Part shown: in pieces, positions 1 to 11,625 of the stretch | Position numbering within the stretch: position 1 is the stretch's first letter | Layout: each line of letters opens with the position of its first letter | DNA from: Macrophomina tecta | Lineage: Eukaryota > Ascomycota > Dothideomycetes > Botryosphaeriales > Botryosphaeriaceae | Direction of reading: 5' to 3' | Assembly (NCBI GenBank): GCA_024180945.1 | Contig: JAKSGN010000037.1 | Span: forward strand, 129,501-193,500 | Length of the DNA stretch: 64,000 bases | The notes under the pieces: generated by a model | Told to the model about the DNA's origin: nothing | Databases searched by the model: none | Seen by the model: only the letters and a program-made list of their open reading frames with translations | Program-made: the position numbers and the translations under genes

Positions 1-429
1 AAGGCGAGCACCGCTATATTCGGCACTCAATGCATCCTGCAGCATCCCAGCTCGCGCGAGACCTGTTTTTGTCGGCAGCCACTCCGCGAAAACGCTCCGA
101 TCCTCACTGCATAAGACAACGAACAAACGGAAAGGGACGGCTTGAAACGGTGCGGGTCGTCCCATAGGCCCCTGCGGCCGAATTTTCTCATTTTGGGCGG
201 GCCAAAGAGGTTGGAGCTCCAGATCATGGGCGCGTCGGTGTGGCCAGCGACAGCGAATGCCCATCATCTGTTGCCCCCCTGCGCCCACGCACCTCGTATT
301 TGCCCTCCAGTGCTACTTCTTGGCAGTTTTCACCCTGCCGTCATCCTTACCTACTAAACGCAGACAGTCTCTCAGCTGCTCAACCTCCTGCCAGAGCCTT
401 CGAGAGTCTCTCCCGCGTCGACATGCGCA
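1..429. other. Upstream flank, no gene seen
   Basis: Only short overlapping open frames occur here, none with a recognisable domain or good start context. It probably holds the promoter and 5' leader of the secreted-protein gene that begins at 430. Confidence 0.5.
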
Positions 430-1122
430 ATGGGCGTTTCGCAAATCACAGCTTTGACCCTCGGCCTTCTTGCCGTTGTCCCGCCAGCCTTCGCCTCCGG
501 GTCCTCTCTTCACTACCGACTCCGCGCCCGGGTGACCGGCCCCCGAGATGAAAAAACACCACCAGTTGATGGTTGGGCCCTCCAAGTTCAGCGACTCCCC
601 GTCAACACGCACGCCGTCCCTGCCGATTGGATGTGGGGCGTCCTCTACAACGAAACCTACCAGCCAAGCAGGGGCGGCGATCTCTTTTACACGCAACCGG
701 CCTCGGACGGCAGCAGTCATGTCCGCACCGATGCGCCCAACGCCGAAGGCGACGTGACGCCCTTCGGGTTTTCGGTGGGAGAGCCCTTCTCGGGGTACAA
801 CCTGGTTTCCGATCAGATGGTCGCCGTCCGCTCGAATCGCGACGAGACCGTCACTGATATTGGCGTGGCCGGCGATGGGGTGCCGCTTCTGCAGAAGCCG
901 GGCTATTCCGACGCAACGTTCGTCGCATGCAACGAGCTCTCCCAGGAGTACGTCCAAGTTTACTGGGCCAACATTGCTTTCTCCGGAACCGACCCCATTT
1001 ACACCCAAGATTGGAGAAACTGCACCGAGATTCAACTAGTTCCTGAGTGCGCCTCTGATGGGCCCAAGTACGAAGATCTGCAAGAATCCTCTTGCGTCGC
1101 AGATATTGCGACGGTATTATAA
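430..1122 (+). CDS. Secreted protein of unknown function, possibly DUF7907-like
   Basis: Single-exon protein of 230 residues. Residues 1-23 form a clear signal peptide with a hydrophobic core (LTLGLLAVVPPAFASG) and small residues before the likely cleavage site, so it is probably secreted. The mature part holds N-glycosylation sites (NET, NCT) and four cysteines in the C-terminal third, suggesting two disulfides. The C-terminal pattern FVACNE, then QVYW, then NCTEIQLVPEC resembles the end of the fungal DUF7907 family of small secreted proteins; this is a resemblance from memory and is weak. No catalytic motif is visible. The neighbouring OPT transporter is convergent. Confidence 0.7.
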   Translation: MGVSQITALTLGLLAVVPPAFASGSSLHYRLRARVTGPRDEKTPPVDGWALQVQRLPVNTHAVPADWMWGVLYNETYQPSRGGDLFYTQPASDGSSHVRTDAPNAEGDVTPFGFSVGEPFSGYNLVSDQMVAVRSNRDETVTDIGVAGDGVPLLQKPGYSDATFVACNELSQEYVQVYWANIAFSGTDPIYTQDWRNCTEIQLVPECASDGPKYEDLQESSCVADIATVL

Positions 1123-1246
1123 CGTGCTTGGGAGTAGCATCACTCTGGTCGATGGGTCATGCATTCGGGAAAGAGGGCGATAGTATTTTTTTTTTTTTTT
1201 TGTGGTGGAGAGGTGCCGGAAAAGGATGCAACATAGTGGGAATACA

Positions 1247-3912
1247 TTAATGCCACATTTCTTTCTTCGTTCTGGCCTTCGGTACGCTTTCATTTGCCGG
1301 TCCCAAAAGTTTCACCGCTTCCAAGACTGCGGTACGGGCATGCTTTCCAGTCACACGTATTCTATCCTATGTCAGCCTTTGTAGCTGCGAGACAGGAGCA
1401 TTTCTCACCTTGTAGACATTTGTTCCCCACCAGCTGAAGTCCTTTGATGCACCGGTGTAGAAGACAGCAAAGAATATAACCACCCCGGCAATAGCAACAG
1501 AGCAGTCAAGGGCAGAGCTCAAGACAAAGTTGTACCTTCGCCACCACTTTCTAGCTCTTTGCTTTATAATGACACCAGAGAGCAGGCCCACGGCAGCCCA
1601 GCTGCCATAATTAGTTCCGGAGGCTGGCGGTATGTAGTTTAGTCCGCCGAGAAACAGCGGCGCATGAACGTGACGCCAAATGCTGGCTGGGTTTCGCCGC
1701 TTCAATAGCCAAACAACGACTGGGAGGGAGCCTCCAAGTAAGAAAAAGTAGAGTAATGGATGATATGTGGACTGGATAGAGAAAAAGCGACGCGGTCCGA
1801 TGGCGCCCCAAATGATGCTCGTGTTGAAATGGGTTCGTGAGAAGGGGCAGGTGAAGCCGTTCGGCGCGTCGGCGGAGCAGATGTCTGGAATGTGGTGTAT
1901 GGCCCAGTTGACTACGCCAACTTGGCTGATTGTTGAAACAACCAGGCCTATCGATTGAACAAAGAACAGTGGTCGTGCAGGTATCTGGGCGTACGTGAGC
2001 TGCGGCTTGCAAATCTCCGTCGAGGCGTTACCAACATTGCAATAATGACCAAGCTTGAGGTCTTGTGCGAATTGCAGGCCTTTGACTCCACTGACGTATC
2101 CGAGGTCGAAAAACCACGTGTTAGCGAGTACCTTGCCTTCAAAGACGTAGCCTGCGACGATGCGGCAAAAGATATCGATGTTGATCTTCAGGTTGGTTGT
2201 CGCGTACACCATGGCGAGCTTCAGGACACCATTAGCCCCCACACCTCTCGAAAATGGATGTTGGCTTACCGGAACAAAGAAGACGCAAGAAACGAAGAAG
2301 GCGAAAAGTGCACCGTACCATCGCAGCTGCACTGGGTAGTATTCGCAAGCGAACATTGCGAGACCAAGCGAGAGCATGCCGGACGCGATGTACCACCAAG
2401 ATGGGACGGGATTGGACGAGCCGTGGTTCCCACGGTGATGTTCCGTCTTCAGAAACCCTCTAATAGCCACTCCAATCTCCTTCGCTTTCTCCAAGTAAAT
2501 CCAGATGAGAAGGGCTGGAATGGTTGCAAAGGAAAGACCAAACATGTTGAGTGTGTACGTGATCGGCATGTACAGCTATTTCAATGGTCAGAGATTAGTC
2601 GTTTCAGCAGCGTGTAGATGGCTGTAGTTACGCACTGGAGAATATGCAGCATACTTTTCTTCGCTGAAAGTGAATCCATCTCTCCGATCAATTACTTTCG
2701 ACACGTTGTAGACGGATGCAGTGTTATCAAAGACGGAGTTACTTTGAATGGGAAGAAACCCAGAGAACCAGGTGTTGGAGTAGTATAGGGCTGGAGATAC
2801 GAGATATATCCAGAACACCAGCGAAGCGAGGACGTTGAAGATAGCCCATGGCGGCGCTACAAGCGGCGAGCTGATGTACGCAATTTGGCTCCAGTCAAGG
2901 GTCAAAGGGAACAGCCCGATGCCGCTCTTCATTCCGAAGATCTGGTTGACGACAGGGTTCTTTGGCACAATCCAGCAGACGATGGTGAAGTAGCCCAGAG
3001 CGGGGAAGAGGAAATCCGGAAGCCAGTACCACATGAACGAGACGCTAAACGCAATCAAAAAGAAGGCGTAGCGCGACGTCCGCCAACACCCCGTGCGGGA
3101 CCTGTTGGTCCATTAGCCCGGCGACTCCGCAATCATATCTCTAACTTGCCGTAAATGACGCTCGCCGTTGTCTTTCCTGCCAGCAAAATGCAGGGCGTGG
3201 TTCAGAGCCGTGTCGCCAAATACTCCCGGCCAGAGTATCTCAGGAGGTTCAACAAGAATGGCTCGAGACAAGCCTGCCAGCGAGAATCCGAAAAGAATGG
3301 TAGCCAAAGTAATGATTATCTCGAATGCCCAACCGGCGTCCACGCCATAGAAAACCCGTTGCTCGGTGAGTACGTCGGCGCTTAGCCTGGCGAAGAAGCT
3401 CAGGTTCGCCATAACGAAGATTAGAATGTTTTCCTTCGGCTTTGTCAGCCTCCAAAAAACCGCCGGTGGCAGTAAGCGCTTGCCTTATGATTGAACCTTC
3501 CCCGGTTGAGATGTAATTGCCATCCAAGGAGCTCAATCGTGTAGTCCGGTATGATTCGCTCCCATGCCTTGCCTATAGGGAAAGCGAGGAACTGTACTGC
3601 TGACTGAGACAAGGTAATGGACGGGGTCCGGAATGTGTAAAGTGTGTTGAGGCCGCTTCCGAGCAAACAGAAACCGATCCCAATGACCCACATTCGGAGC
3701 GTCAGGCACGGGAGATCATCGTCGTCGGATCCGAAGCTGATCCCAGCAGCGGAGAGAATTTCGAGCCTCTGCGTAGATATATCTTGTGAGTGTCAGCTTG
3801 AGTGGAAACGGCATGACCAACAGAAGTCGGTACCGCTGTCCTGTTGCTGATTTTGCGCCCTTTCAGTGTCTGATCTCACATCGACCGCACCCTCTTCTTT
3901 GGTAGAAGCCAT
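1247..3912 (-). CDS. OPT-family oligopeptide transporter
   Basis: Multi-pass plasma-membrane transporter of the fungal OPT family, which imports small peptides or glutathione with protons. Many hydrophobic helices are visible. Family landmarks appear in order: LRMWVIGIGF near the N-terminus, NGER in the first cytoplasmic loop, SRYAFFLIAF, FGLSFATIPALL, DLKLGHY, DICS, SIIWGAIGPRRFF and NYGSWAAVG. The proposed start is MASTKEEG at 3912; an intron ending at about 3771 joins it to the core. Further introns lie at about 3434-3483 (GC-AG type), 3115-3145 and 2575-2635. The last intron and C-terminus are inferred: splicing at AAG/GTGAGA near 1405 gives a tail containing LLGPA, like the GPA tail of other OPTs, and ends at 1247. 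Without that splice the frame ends at 1367. Confidence 0.82.
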
Positions 3913-4283
3913 CCTCCGATTTTTGCTGCAGAATCCGGATACTTTGCGGCCGGCATCAGATAAGATCAAGCTCGATCCTTACTCTTATACGTCCTACGTC
4001 AAAAGGCCATCGGTCGGAAGATCGGCACCTTACCGGAATGAATTGCCGCGCACATTCCAACGCGGATAAGCGCGTCAAGCTTTGTGTCCAGAAGCTTAGC
4101 TCTCATCTGTGCCGACAGCCGTTAGGCACTGAATTAGGGCGGGCGGCTGAGTCAATATCTCGGATGCTGCCGTTGATGCACAGCTGGGTCGGGGATGCGG
4201 CGAATCGGAAGCATCGTCTTCCTGGGTAACATTTTTGCCTCGCAGCACTTAGATGCGACTTTCGATGGACATGACTCAGCTCC
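3913..4283. other. Intergenic, promoter of OPT gene
   Basis: Region between the OPT start and the 3' end of the cysteine-synthase-like gene, both on the minus strand. No coding or RNA signal was seen. Confidence 0.4.
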
Positions 4284-5225
4284 TCATGCATCGGCAAACA
4301 AATCCCCATTGAGATACTTCAGCCCGGTATCGCAGGCGACTGTCACTACAGTCTTCCCCGGACCCAGTTCCTTTGCCAGAGCGATTGCGGCCACCACGTT
4401 CAGACCCGAAGAAGTGCCCACCATAAGCCCTTCCTCCCTTGCCAAGCGGCGGGCCATTTGGCGCCCCTCCGACTCCGATATTGCCCTGGCCTCGTCATAG
4501 CATGCAGAGTCAAGCAGCGGCGGCACGTACCCAATACCGGTGCCTTCGACGTGGTGACTGCCCGGCCGCCCTTCAGTCAAGACCGGAGACCCGTCGGGCT
4601 CACACACCACCACCCGGATCTGCGGCCATTTGCGCTTGAGTGCGCGCGCCACGCCGATGACCATGCCGGCGGTGCCGGCCATGCCGCAGAACGCATCGAT
4701 GCCGCCAGGGAACTGCTGAACGAGCTCGCCGGCCATCTCCGTGTAGCCGACGAAGGCGTCCCGGTTGGTAAACTGGTTGGTGCGGTAGCAGTTCCCCTGG
4801 CCCTCAACCTCCTGTGCGCGTTCGTTCATGCGCGGGATGAGATCCGCGGTCACGCAGGCCGAAGGCACGGTGTCGACGGTCGCGCCGAACGCGCTCATCG
4901 TGCGGAGCTTTTCCTGGGCGAACGCGTTGGACGAGACCACGTGGAAGTTGTAGCCTTTCGCCGCGCAGACGAAAGCGAGAGCCGACCCGGTGCTGCCACC
5001 GGTTGCTTCCACTACCGTCATGCCCGGCTTGAGCTCACCGCGGCGCTCGGCTTCCTCGATCAGCGGTTTCGCCATGCGGTCTTTGTAGCTGCCGGTAGGG
5101 TTGAACGATTCCAGTTTAAGATAGAGGTTGGCATGCCCGTCAGGCACAACCTTGCGGAGGCGGACGACAGGCGTGTTGCCAATGGCCTCGAGCGGGCTTT
5201 CGACTGGTGGTGGAGGTACACGCAT
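4284..5225 (-). CDS. PLP-dependent cysteine synthase-like enzyme
   Basis: Intronless protein of 313 residues in the fold-type II PLP family (cysteine synthase, cystathionine beta-synthase, related beta-replacing enzymes). The N-terminal signature PLEAIGNTPVVRL is followed by NPTGSYKDRMA, whose lysine should bind PLP, then TGGSTGSALAF for substrate carboxylate binding, and GTSSGLN near residue 270 for the cofactor ring. The usual glycine-rich phosphate loop GTGGT is replaced by GMAGTAGMV, and the usual SVKDR by SYKDR, so it is not a standard housekeeping O-acetylserine sulfhydrylase. Start chosen at MRVPPPP because family proteins begin just before this point; the open frame extends 35 codons further without similarity. 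Exact substrate unknown. Confidence 0.85.
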   Translation of the reverse strand: MRVPPPPVESPLEAIGNTPVVRLRKVVPDGHANLYLKLESFNPTGSYKDRMAKPLIEEAERRGELKPGMTVVEATGGSTGSALAFVCAAKGYNFHVVSSNAFAQEKLRTMSAFGATVDTVPSACVTADLIPRMNERAQEVEGQGNCYRTNQFTNRDAFVGYTEMAGELVQQFPGGIDAFCGMAGTAGMVIGVARALKRKWPQIRVVVCEPDGSPVLTEGRPGSHHVEGTGIGYVPPLLDSACYDEARAISESEGRQMARRLAREEGLMVGTSSGLNVVAAIALAKELGPGKTVVTVACDTGLKYLNGDLFADA

Positions 5226-5956
5226 TGTGCTTTTGCTGTAACGGGACAGCCTGTCGAGATGGTGTTGAGATAATGTCAAATAAGAGATCTTTTCTGAGAA
5301 TGCGGGGTACGCTTCCATCCCGTGTGACAATTTTTTTTTTTCCTTTGGCGCTGTAAGCCGGCCCGGTGGTAAGGCGCGTTATCGGACCCCACACAAAGCC
5401 TGCAAAGTGCATCGCACGTGTGCCCCGGACCTGGCGTCAAGATTTGGATGTGTATCAGGCCATTTTTCCATTTAAGCAATGCCATTCACGCACTCGTCTC
5501 CTTTTCATTTCAGCATTGCTTACAAATATTCTATTTACTGACAATAGTCTTGCTTCTGGATCGTCGGAGTGAGAAGACGGGCAGCCGCGTTGAATGAGAC
5601 CTCGGGTAGCTGTGGCGTATGGGGATTTTGCAGGGCTGGTAGATCGGACAGCTCTACCAGTCCGCCGACTTCCAGGATGGGCCACGTTCGAAATTAAGTT
5701 CATCGTTGGTCTTGACACGTTCGAAAAGCTCAACCCGCAGTGTCACGGACTAGAAGTATCAGCGAGATTGGAGTAAGCATTCGAAAATGGGAATTCGACT
5801 GAGGCTGGGCTGGAAGTGGGCCTCGAACGGAGAAAAGGTCAGGAGCTGGATCAATTGACCGAGCCCGCACTCTCCGCACCTCACAAAGATCGGCTTTCCT
5901 GTTCCCCCCCAGCGGGGAGCCTTCGCAGTCTGACGTGATTCCGCTACCCCCCTCGC
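5226..5956. other. Intergenic, no gene seen
   Basis: Holds a pyrimidine tract around 5330-5342 and otherwise unremarkable DNA between two minus-strand genes. It probably contains the promoter of the PLP-enzyme gene. Confidence 0.4.
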
Positions 5957-7211
5957 TCAGGGATCAAGCGGCAGCTTGAAGAGTCGGATCGCATTGGCTC
6001 TGCCAATGTCTTCTTTCTCTGATTCCTGGAGATCAAGAGCCTTCCACCATGCCTGCGCTTCCTCAATCGCATCGTACGGGGTATCTGGAGCCGGTTAGTT
6101 CAATGCACGTAGTTCCGCAGTACCTGCTCACCAATGGCGTAAAGACATCTCCCTGGGCCCATCTCGTTCATGCAAAACCTCAGGCCGGCTGTGTTGAAAT
6201 TCCCAGAGGTCGTGATGTGGACATTGTTCTTGAAATAGTACGTGTAATCGTGCTTCGAGGGCCGCGTCTTTTTCTTCTGAGGCTTATTGAGCCAGTGATC
6301 CGCACGCCACAGGTTGAATGGAATTCTGCGCGGTTCAATGAGCGCTGCTGTTGCCGAGCGATGAGCAGCCTCCTATGCCACTTACCCTTCTCCCAAATGG
6401 CCGGCGACCACCTGAACCCTGGGGAAGCGGTCGAAGACGCCTTGGACTATTCAGCTGGGCTCTTTGGAGGCACAGGCTGTTTCAGGGGCTACTTGCCGCT
6501 CGAGCACACGGCGTAGAGGTGCCAGCTCAAATCGAGATGAAAGCTGCACCCGGCCCCAAGCATTTGAGTGCGCCCGTGGTATGCGCCACTGACACCTTGC
6601 CCGGTCTTCAACTCCGCAAGCGGAGGATACCTGGGGTGGAAGTAGATGGGAACGTCGAGCTCTTGCACCGTCTTCCAGAAAACATCGTACTCTGCCGAGT
6701 CGTAGTACTTTCGGCCAGTGCCATCAGCGCCGGTGGACTGCCAGTCATTGACCAAGCCGCCGAACATGCCCAGCTGGGACACTGAGCGGCGCAATTCATC
6801 GGCAGCCTGGGCGGGATCGTGCATCGACACGGCTGCCAAGGCACCGAATCTTCGCGGGTTCATGTTCACTGGTGCGTTGGCTAGGTCAGCACTTGTGCCA
6901 CGAGAGTTGATGATGATCGCACTACCCTCTGCGGCCAGCCAGTCATTTGCTTCTCGCGCCACTCTTTCAGCCGTAGCCTGGTCGTGTTCGCCCTGCGCAC
7001 CGGGACTCGTCAAGCTCAGCAACATGTATTCTACCCCCTCCGCGTCCATGGCCTGCAGGCGATGTCCATGGATGTCAGACAGCCGCGCGCCATGGGCCTT
7101 GACTCCGGCGTCGACATCGGAGCCGGGGGCCAAAATTGGCTGCCATTGGGCGAGCGTATGGTGTTGGAAAGGCGGGATGACCGCTTCTTCGACCGCAATG
7201 GTACCGCGCAT
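5957..7211 (-). CDS. Amidohydrolase-2 family aromatic decarboxylase (resorcylate / dihydroxybenzoate type)
   Basis: Metal-dependent cytosolic enzyme of the ACMSD / gamma-resorcylate decarboxylase group, expected to remove CO2 from hydroxybenzoic acids. The start MRGTIAVEEAV matches the family opening (the metal-binding ExE is replaced by a VEEA variant). YFHPRYPP gives the conserved HPR, VVAGHLGEG the metal histidine, and YAID near the C-terminus the catalytic aspartate. The final exon reads RADHWLNKPQKK and later AIRLFKLPLDP before the TGA at 5957. Three introns fit: 6447-6496 (GC-AG), one starting with GTAAGTG near 6405, and one near 6080-6125. It neighbours a SnoaL-like protein and a Zn2Cys6 regulator. 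Substrate is inferred from family only. Confidence 0.82.
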
Positions 7212-7495
7212 TTTCAGGGCTCGGGCTGCCGTTCTGACTGCAAAGTACATGATCCCGAATATATATGGGCATGCATGCGCGGGGTACTGTCGGTTCAATT
7301 GATCCGACGGGGATGCATCAATGCGCATACCGCGCGACATCTTCAATAAAGCGCCGGTGGCATTCAGGCCCCGGCTACGTCAAAAAGGACCGCCGAGTTC
7401 AGTAAACCCCCATATCCATAGTCTCGTGGAACAGTCTGATTCCCTGCCGCCCTGCGCTCAGTCTACAGACCCGGAATCCGTCCATTCCCACAGCG

Positions 7496-8381
7496 CTAAT
7501 GATCATCCAATGAGAGCGCCAGCTCTGCGGTGCTCACATCCGCTCCATATTCCGGTGCCCTCAAGTCATCTTCATCCACATGCTCACCCGTCACGGGGTG
7601 CGGGTAATGGAAAGGAATGCACCTCGTGTCCGGCCAGAGCAGCTTTTGCTTCACGAGCTCATCCGGACCAAACTCGTCCTCAGGATACGTCGTGGTGGCG
7701 AAGGGAATGTAGTTGTGCGGCGTCAAGGCCCAGCCGGACGCGTGCTCGCCATGCCAGAACGCAAAGTAGCGGTACTTGAAAATCTTCCACACGCCGTTCT
7801 CCTTGATGTACTCATTCTCGTACACGCCGCCTTCCCACCACTGCCGTGGCCGGCCCTGGCTGTCGTAGCCGCGGGGATGCTTGTCAGCCACGCTGTGGTG
7901 GACGCCGGCGCTCATGAGGGCCCGCCAGCGGCCGAATGCGCGCTCGCCGGAGGAGTCGACATCGATAATGTCCTGCAGCATGGCGTGGTCGAGCAGAAAC
8001 CCATGGACGGGCCCATTGCGCCCCTTGACGAAGCTGGTTTGGAAGCGGCCGACGTACAGGCGCCGCACGCCTTCTTTGCCGCGGTAACGCCCGCCAAGGA
8101 ACTCGACGAAGGTGTCGGGATGGTCCGCGAAGAGGTCAACAACCTGACGGGATCAGCTGTGGTTCCACGGAAGTGGCATTGTCCCATACCTGCTTGTAGA
8201 GACATTTGTCCAGGTAGTAGCCATATTTGTGGTGCAGTTTGCGGACCTCGGCCTCGTCTGCGATTTCATCAGCCCATGCGGCGCTCACTGCTCGGCCCAT
8301 GCCAATACCTTGCACCTTGTCCAGTCGCTTGGCGAGCGCTTCGACCTGCTTCTGCAGCTGCTCGACCTGGGACTCGGCCAT
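7496..8381 (-). CDS. SnoaL-like / NTF2-fold dehydratase-type protein
   Basis: Two exons joined across a 46-nt intron near 8150-8196 (donor GTATGG, branch GCTGAT) give 279 residues and restore the string VVDLFADHPDTF. Residues 1-25 form a short coiled coil (QVEQLQKQVEALAKRL). The body has the SnoaL_4 layout: a helical segment ending KYGYYLDKC, then FLGG.YRGKEGVRRLY, HAMLQDIIDV and a C-terminal sheet with WWEGGVYENEYIKENGVWKI. The family includes small cyclases, dehydratases and isomerases acting on aromatic or polyketide substrates. It lies next to the decarboxylase on the same strand and is divergent from the regulator at 9165, so shared control is likely. Exact reaction unknown. Confidence 0.82.
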
Positions 8382-9164
8382 CTGGTCGGTATGGAGGGAG
8401 GGGGCCGAGAGTTCAGGCCATGGGAAGGCGGGATACCATATTCTTATGCCGGCCAAGGTTCGGGCCGGGCAAATGGTCGATGGGCGGATGAGTAGCACGT
8501 CTTCCCCGCCCCTCGGGGTTGTCGAAGGTGGAGAGTGACAGAGCAAAGCTCGGGAGGATGAAGCCGAGGAGGGGCCAGGGGGCGCTGACATGCAGGCAGG
8601 AATATGTAGTAATGCTGCCCCACCCCCGCAATTATCCTGCAGATCAACAACGGGGCTGCAGGGCCGCCGGGGCATCGACCCACATGCCGCATCCGAGGGG
8701 GCAGCGTTGGCGCTGAAGTGAGTGCCCCAACGTCGACGGAACTGATGATGCTGGTCCAGCAGCGTCCTGAAGGTTCACGCAGGCACCCGCCCGATCTGAG
8801 TACGGGACCCCGCCTGCCGAGAACCCCTGCCACTAGGCTGTGGTGTTGCTGGTGGGCCGCGACAGCAGGCCGGTCGATCATGTCTCTCTGATAGTGCTAG
8901 CTCTGGCCCGCCGATGGCCCAGCTGGCTCTCCATGTCCGGCTGGGGCAAAGACGACGATATTTCAGCGCCTCAGCCCGTGAACATCCTGCCAAACCGTGG
9001 CCGGGGCTAGGCGGCATTGAGCCAGGGCTGCGGCTCAAGCGGTGCCCCCTGCGTGAAGCTTCCCCGCATTGCCAACCTCGCGCGTGGACGCCTTTCCTTC
9101 GACTCGCAATCCTCCATCCCACCCTTTCCCCCTTTCTCTCCTCGGCTCCATCCAACCTGCTGCC
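8382..9164. promoter_or_regulatory. Divergent promoter between SnoaL-like gene and Zn2Cys6 regulator
   Basis: About 780 bp separate two divergent start codons. The last 130 bp before 9165 are pyrimidine-rich (TTTCCCCCTTTCTCTCC at about 9125-9141), as in many fungal core promoters. No operator was identified. Confidence 0.45.
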
Positions 9165-11625
9165 ATGCCGACTGCGCAAGATTCGGCCCAAAGGGCCCCA
9201 CAGGCACCCTCCAAGAACATCAGGCAGAACGTGCGCAAGAAGCGCACGGCGGTCAGCTGCGATCGCTGCAAGACCCGCAAGACAAAGGTACTCCAAGCTC
9301 CCCGACGCCGCCCGGCGCAGCGCTGACTGTCCATCCTGCCGCTAGTGCGTGGAACCAGGTCTGAGCTCCCGATCCCTGGAGCATCACTCGCTCCTGCTCA
9401 CGCTCCCCGGCAGTTCCCGGCCCGTGCCAGTACTGCGCAAGCATCAATGCTCCTTGCAAGACAGACCTCAACCGCCGCAAGAAGCGGCCCTACTACCATG
9501 TCTCGGAGGAGGAGTATCGCTGCATGACTGAGATCCTGCGGCACTACCTCCCCGACCTACAATTTAACCTCCCCTCCCTCAAAGCTTTGTGCCAACGCCT
9601 AGAAAGCCTGTCCGGCTCTTCCGCCGCCGGAATTCCCGAGGACCACGACACCCCGGAAACGCCGGCGGAGGAGGAGGAGGAGGGGGAGGAGGAGGCGGAG
9701 GATGGCGGCCCCACAGCAGCCGCCAAAGGCAATGAAGAGAGCCCCACCATCCAAGAGATCCAAGCGCTGCAGGAGCAGCTGGGATGCCTGATGATTGACT
9801 CGAGAGGGAACTACCGCACGTACCACAACATCCTGTCGACCGCATACCCCAACTAACTGTAGCACAGGACATGTTGGCCTGGACTCATCCATCGGCTTCA
9901 ATGCCGCAGTTCGCATGATCAAGTGCGACCGTGTCGAGGAGAAGGCCGATAAGGATATCATCCAACCGCTCACGACAACGAGCTTGCCGCCGCAGACGCC
10001 GGAGAGCTCAGTGGGGCTGGAGCATCAAGACCAAGTGTATTTGCCCCCGCAGGAGCATGCTTCTGCGTACTCGCAGCGGTATTTCGATGAAGTCCATTGC
10101 CTGTACTGGCTCTTTTCTACCGAGCAGTTCCATGAAAGGGTACATGAAACATACGTGACTGGTGGCGTCATAGCGAGTGCATCTTGGCTCTGTTGCCTCT
10201 ACTCCATCTTTGCCATTGGCAGCGCTGGCGCGGACATCCCGGGACAGAAGAGGTCCACCGAATTCCTGGTTATGGCAAAAGCATTGGTGCCACAGGTGAA
10301 CGACGAGGCAGATGTTGACAGTATCAGGGCTCTCTGCCTGTTGGTGAGTTACACGCGCACAGGCTTCATCCGCCCGGCTGACAGTACAAGGCCCTTGCCC
10401 TCCAGGTTGAATGCCACACCAATGCCGCATATCTGTACATCGGCACCGCCGTCCGGACAGCCTACTCCCTCGGCCTACATGTCGAAAAGGCCCCCCCGTC
10501 TCGCGGCAGACTCGAGCGCGAGCAGAACCGACGGATCTGGTGGACTCTGTACCTCCTCGACTACGAGATCGCCCATCGCTACGGCAACCCCTGTGCCGTG
10601 CTTGATGGAACTCACCCAAACCAAGTTCAGATGCCATCAGAACAAGTCCGCCCCATGCTCCCCACATCGCACGTTCTTCGCACTGACACCGTTTCGCTCA
10701 GATCCTCGGTCCCGGCCCAAACACTCCCCCTGGCTATCTTGCCGCCGCATCCAGCCTCTGCAGGCTAAGCCGTAGGATACGCGCGAACCTACACAATCCA
10801 GCTCCCACTCCCTCTCCCACTTCAAGTTCCGCGGCCGTACCGCCCACTACACCCACCGTCTCCCTCGCAACCATCCAATCACTGTTATCATCCATGCAGG
10901 ACTGGCTCTCCTCGCTCCCGCCGCACCTCTCTGCCCTCGCTCACACCGCGCCCTCGCATCGGCGCGCCGTCGGCATCCTGCATCTCAACTACTGGGCGCA
11001 TGTCGTGCTAATCACGCGCCCGTTCCTGCTGTACACGGTCCTGCACCACTGGGAGCAACAGCATTCATCTTCTGGGACGGCTACCGCGACTGCCGCGTTG
11101 ACGGGCGACAAGAAGCGGCACTTTGACCAACTCGGGGCGACGTGCGTCAGCGCGGCAGAGCAAGCGCTGGGGATCATGCGGACGATGAGCCAGCAGCGAA
11201 CGCTGAGCAGCATAGTCAATTTCGACTGCTCGTGTTTACTGGAGATGGTGCAGATTTTCCGGCTGGCGCTCGCGATGGAGAAAGCAACGGAGGGAGGGGC
11301 AGCAGAAGGGAAAAGGGCAATGGCGCAGATTGTGGAGAGCTTGGGCATCTTGCGAGGGATGGAGTTTGTCGGATGGACGAGCCAGGCTCTCCCGGAGCTG
11401 GAAGTGCAGCTGAGAGATTGTGCCATCTTCAATGCCGACGAGGACGACCCGTTCGCCTTGGGAAGGGAGGCTGCCGCAACAGGCGGCGTTAACACGGAGG
11501 GAATGGAGGTGGAGGACACACTCGGGGCCTTCTTCGGGGATGTGCTCGGGGAAGGGTCCGCCGCCGGGGGCGCATTTGGAGACAACTACAACAACCTCCT
11601 GTTCTTGGAGATTGATTTTACATGA
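9165..11625 (+). CDS. Zn2Cys6 transcription factor with fungal_trans domain
   Basis: Nuclear DNA-binding regulator. The N-terminus is basic (RQNVRKKRT) and leads into the binuclear zinc cluster, which is split over three exons: CDRCKTRKTK, then CVEP, then PCQYCASINAPC, giving C-x2-C-x6-C and C-x2-C-x6-C. An acidic run of Glu follows at about 9665-9700. The middle homology region shows LALQVECHTNAAYLYIG, YSLGLHVEK and RRIWWTLYLLDYEIA. Introns fit at 9288-9346, 9360-9410, about 9827-9869, 10344-10390 and about 10645-10700. The frame ends LLFLEIDFT. Its divergent position beside the dehydratase and decarboxylase suggests it controls them. Confidence 0.85.
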
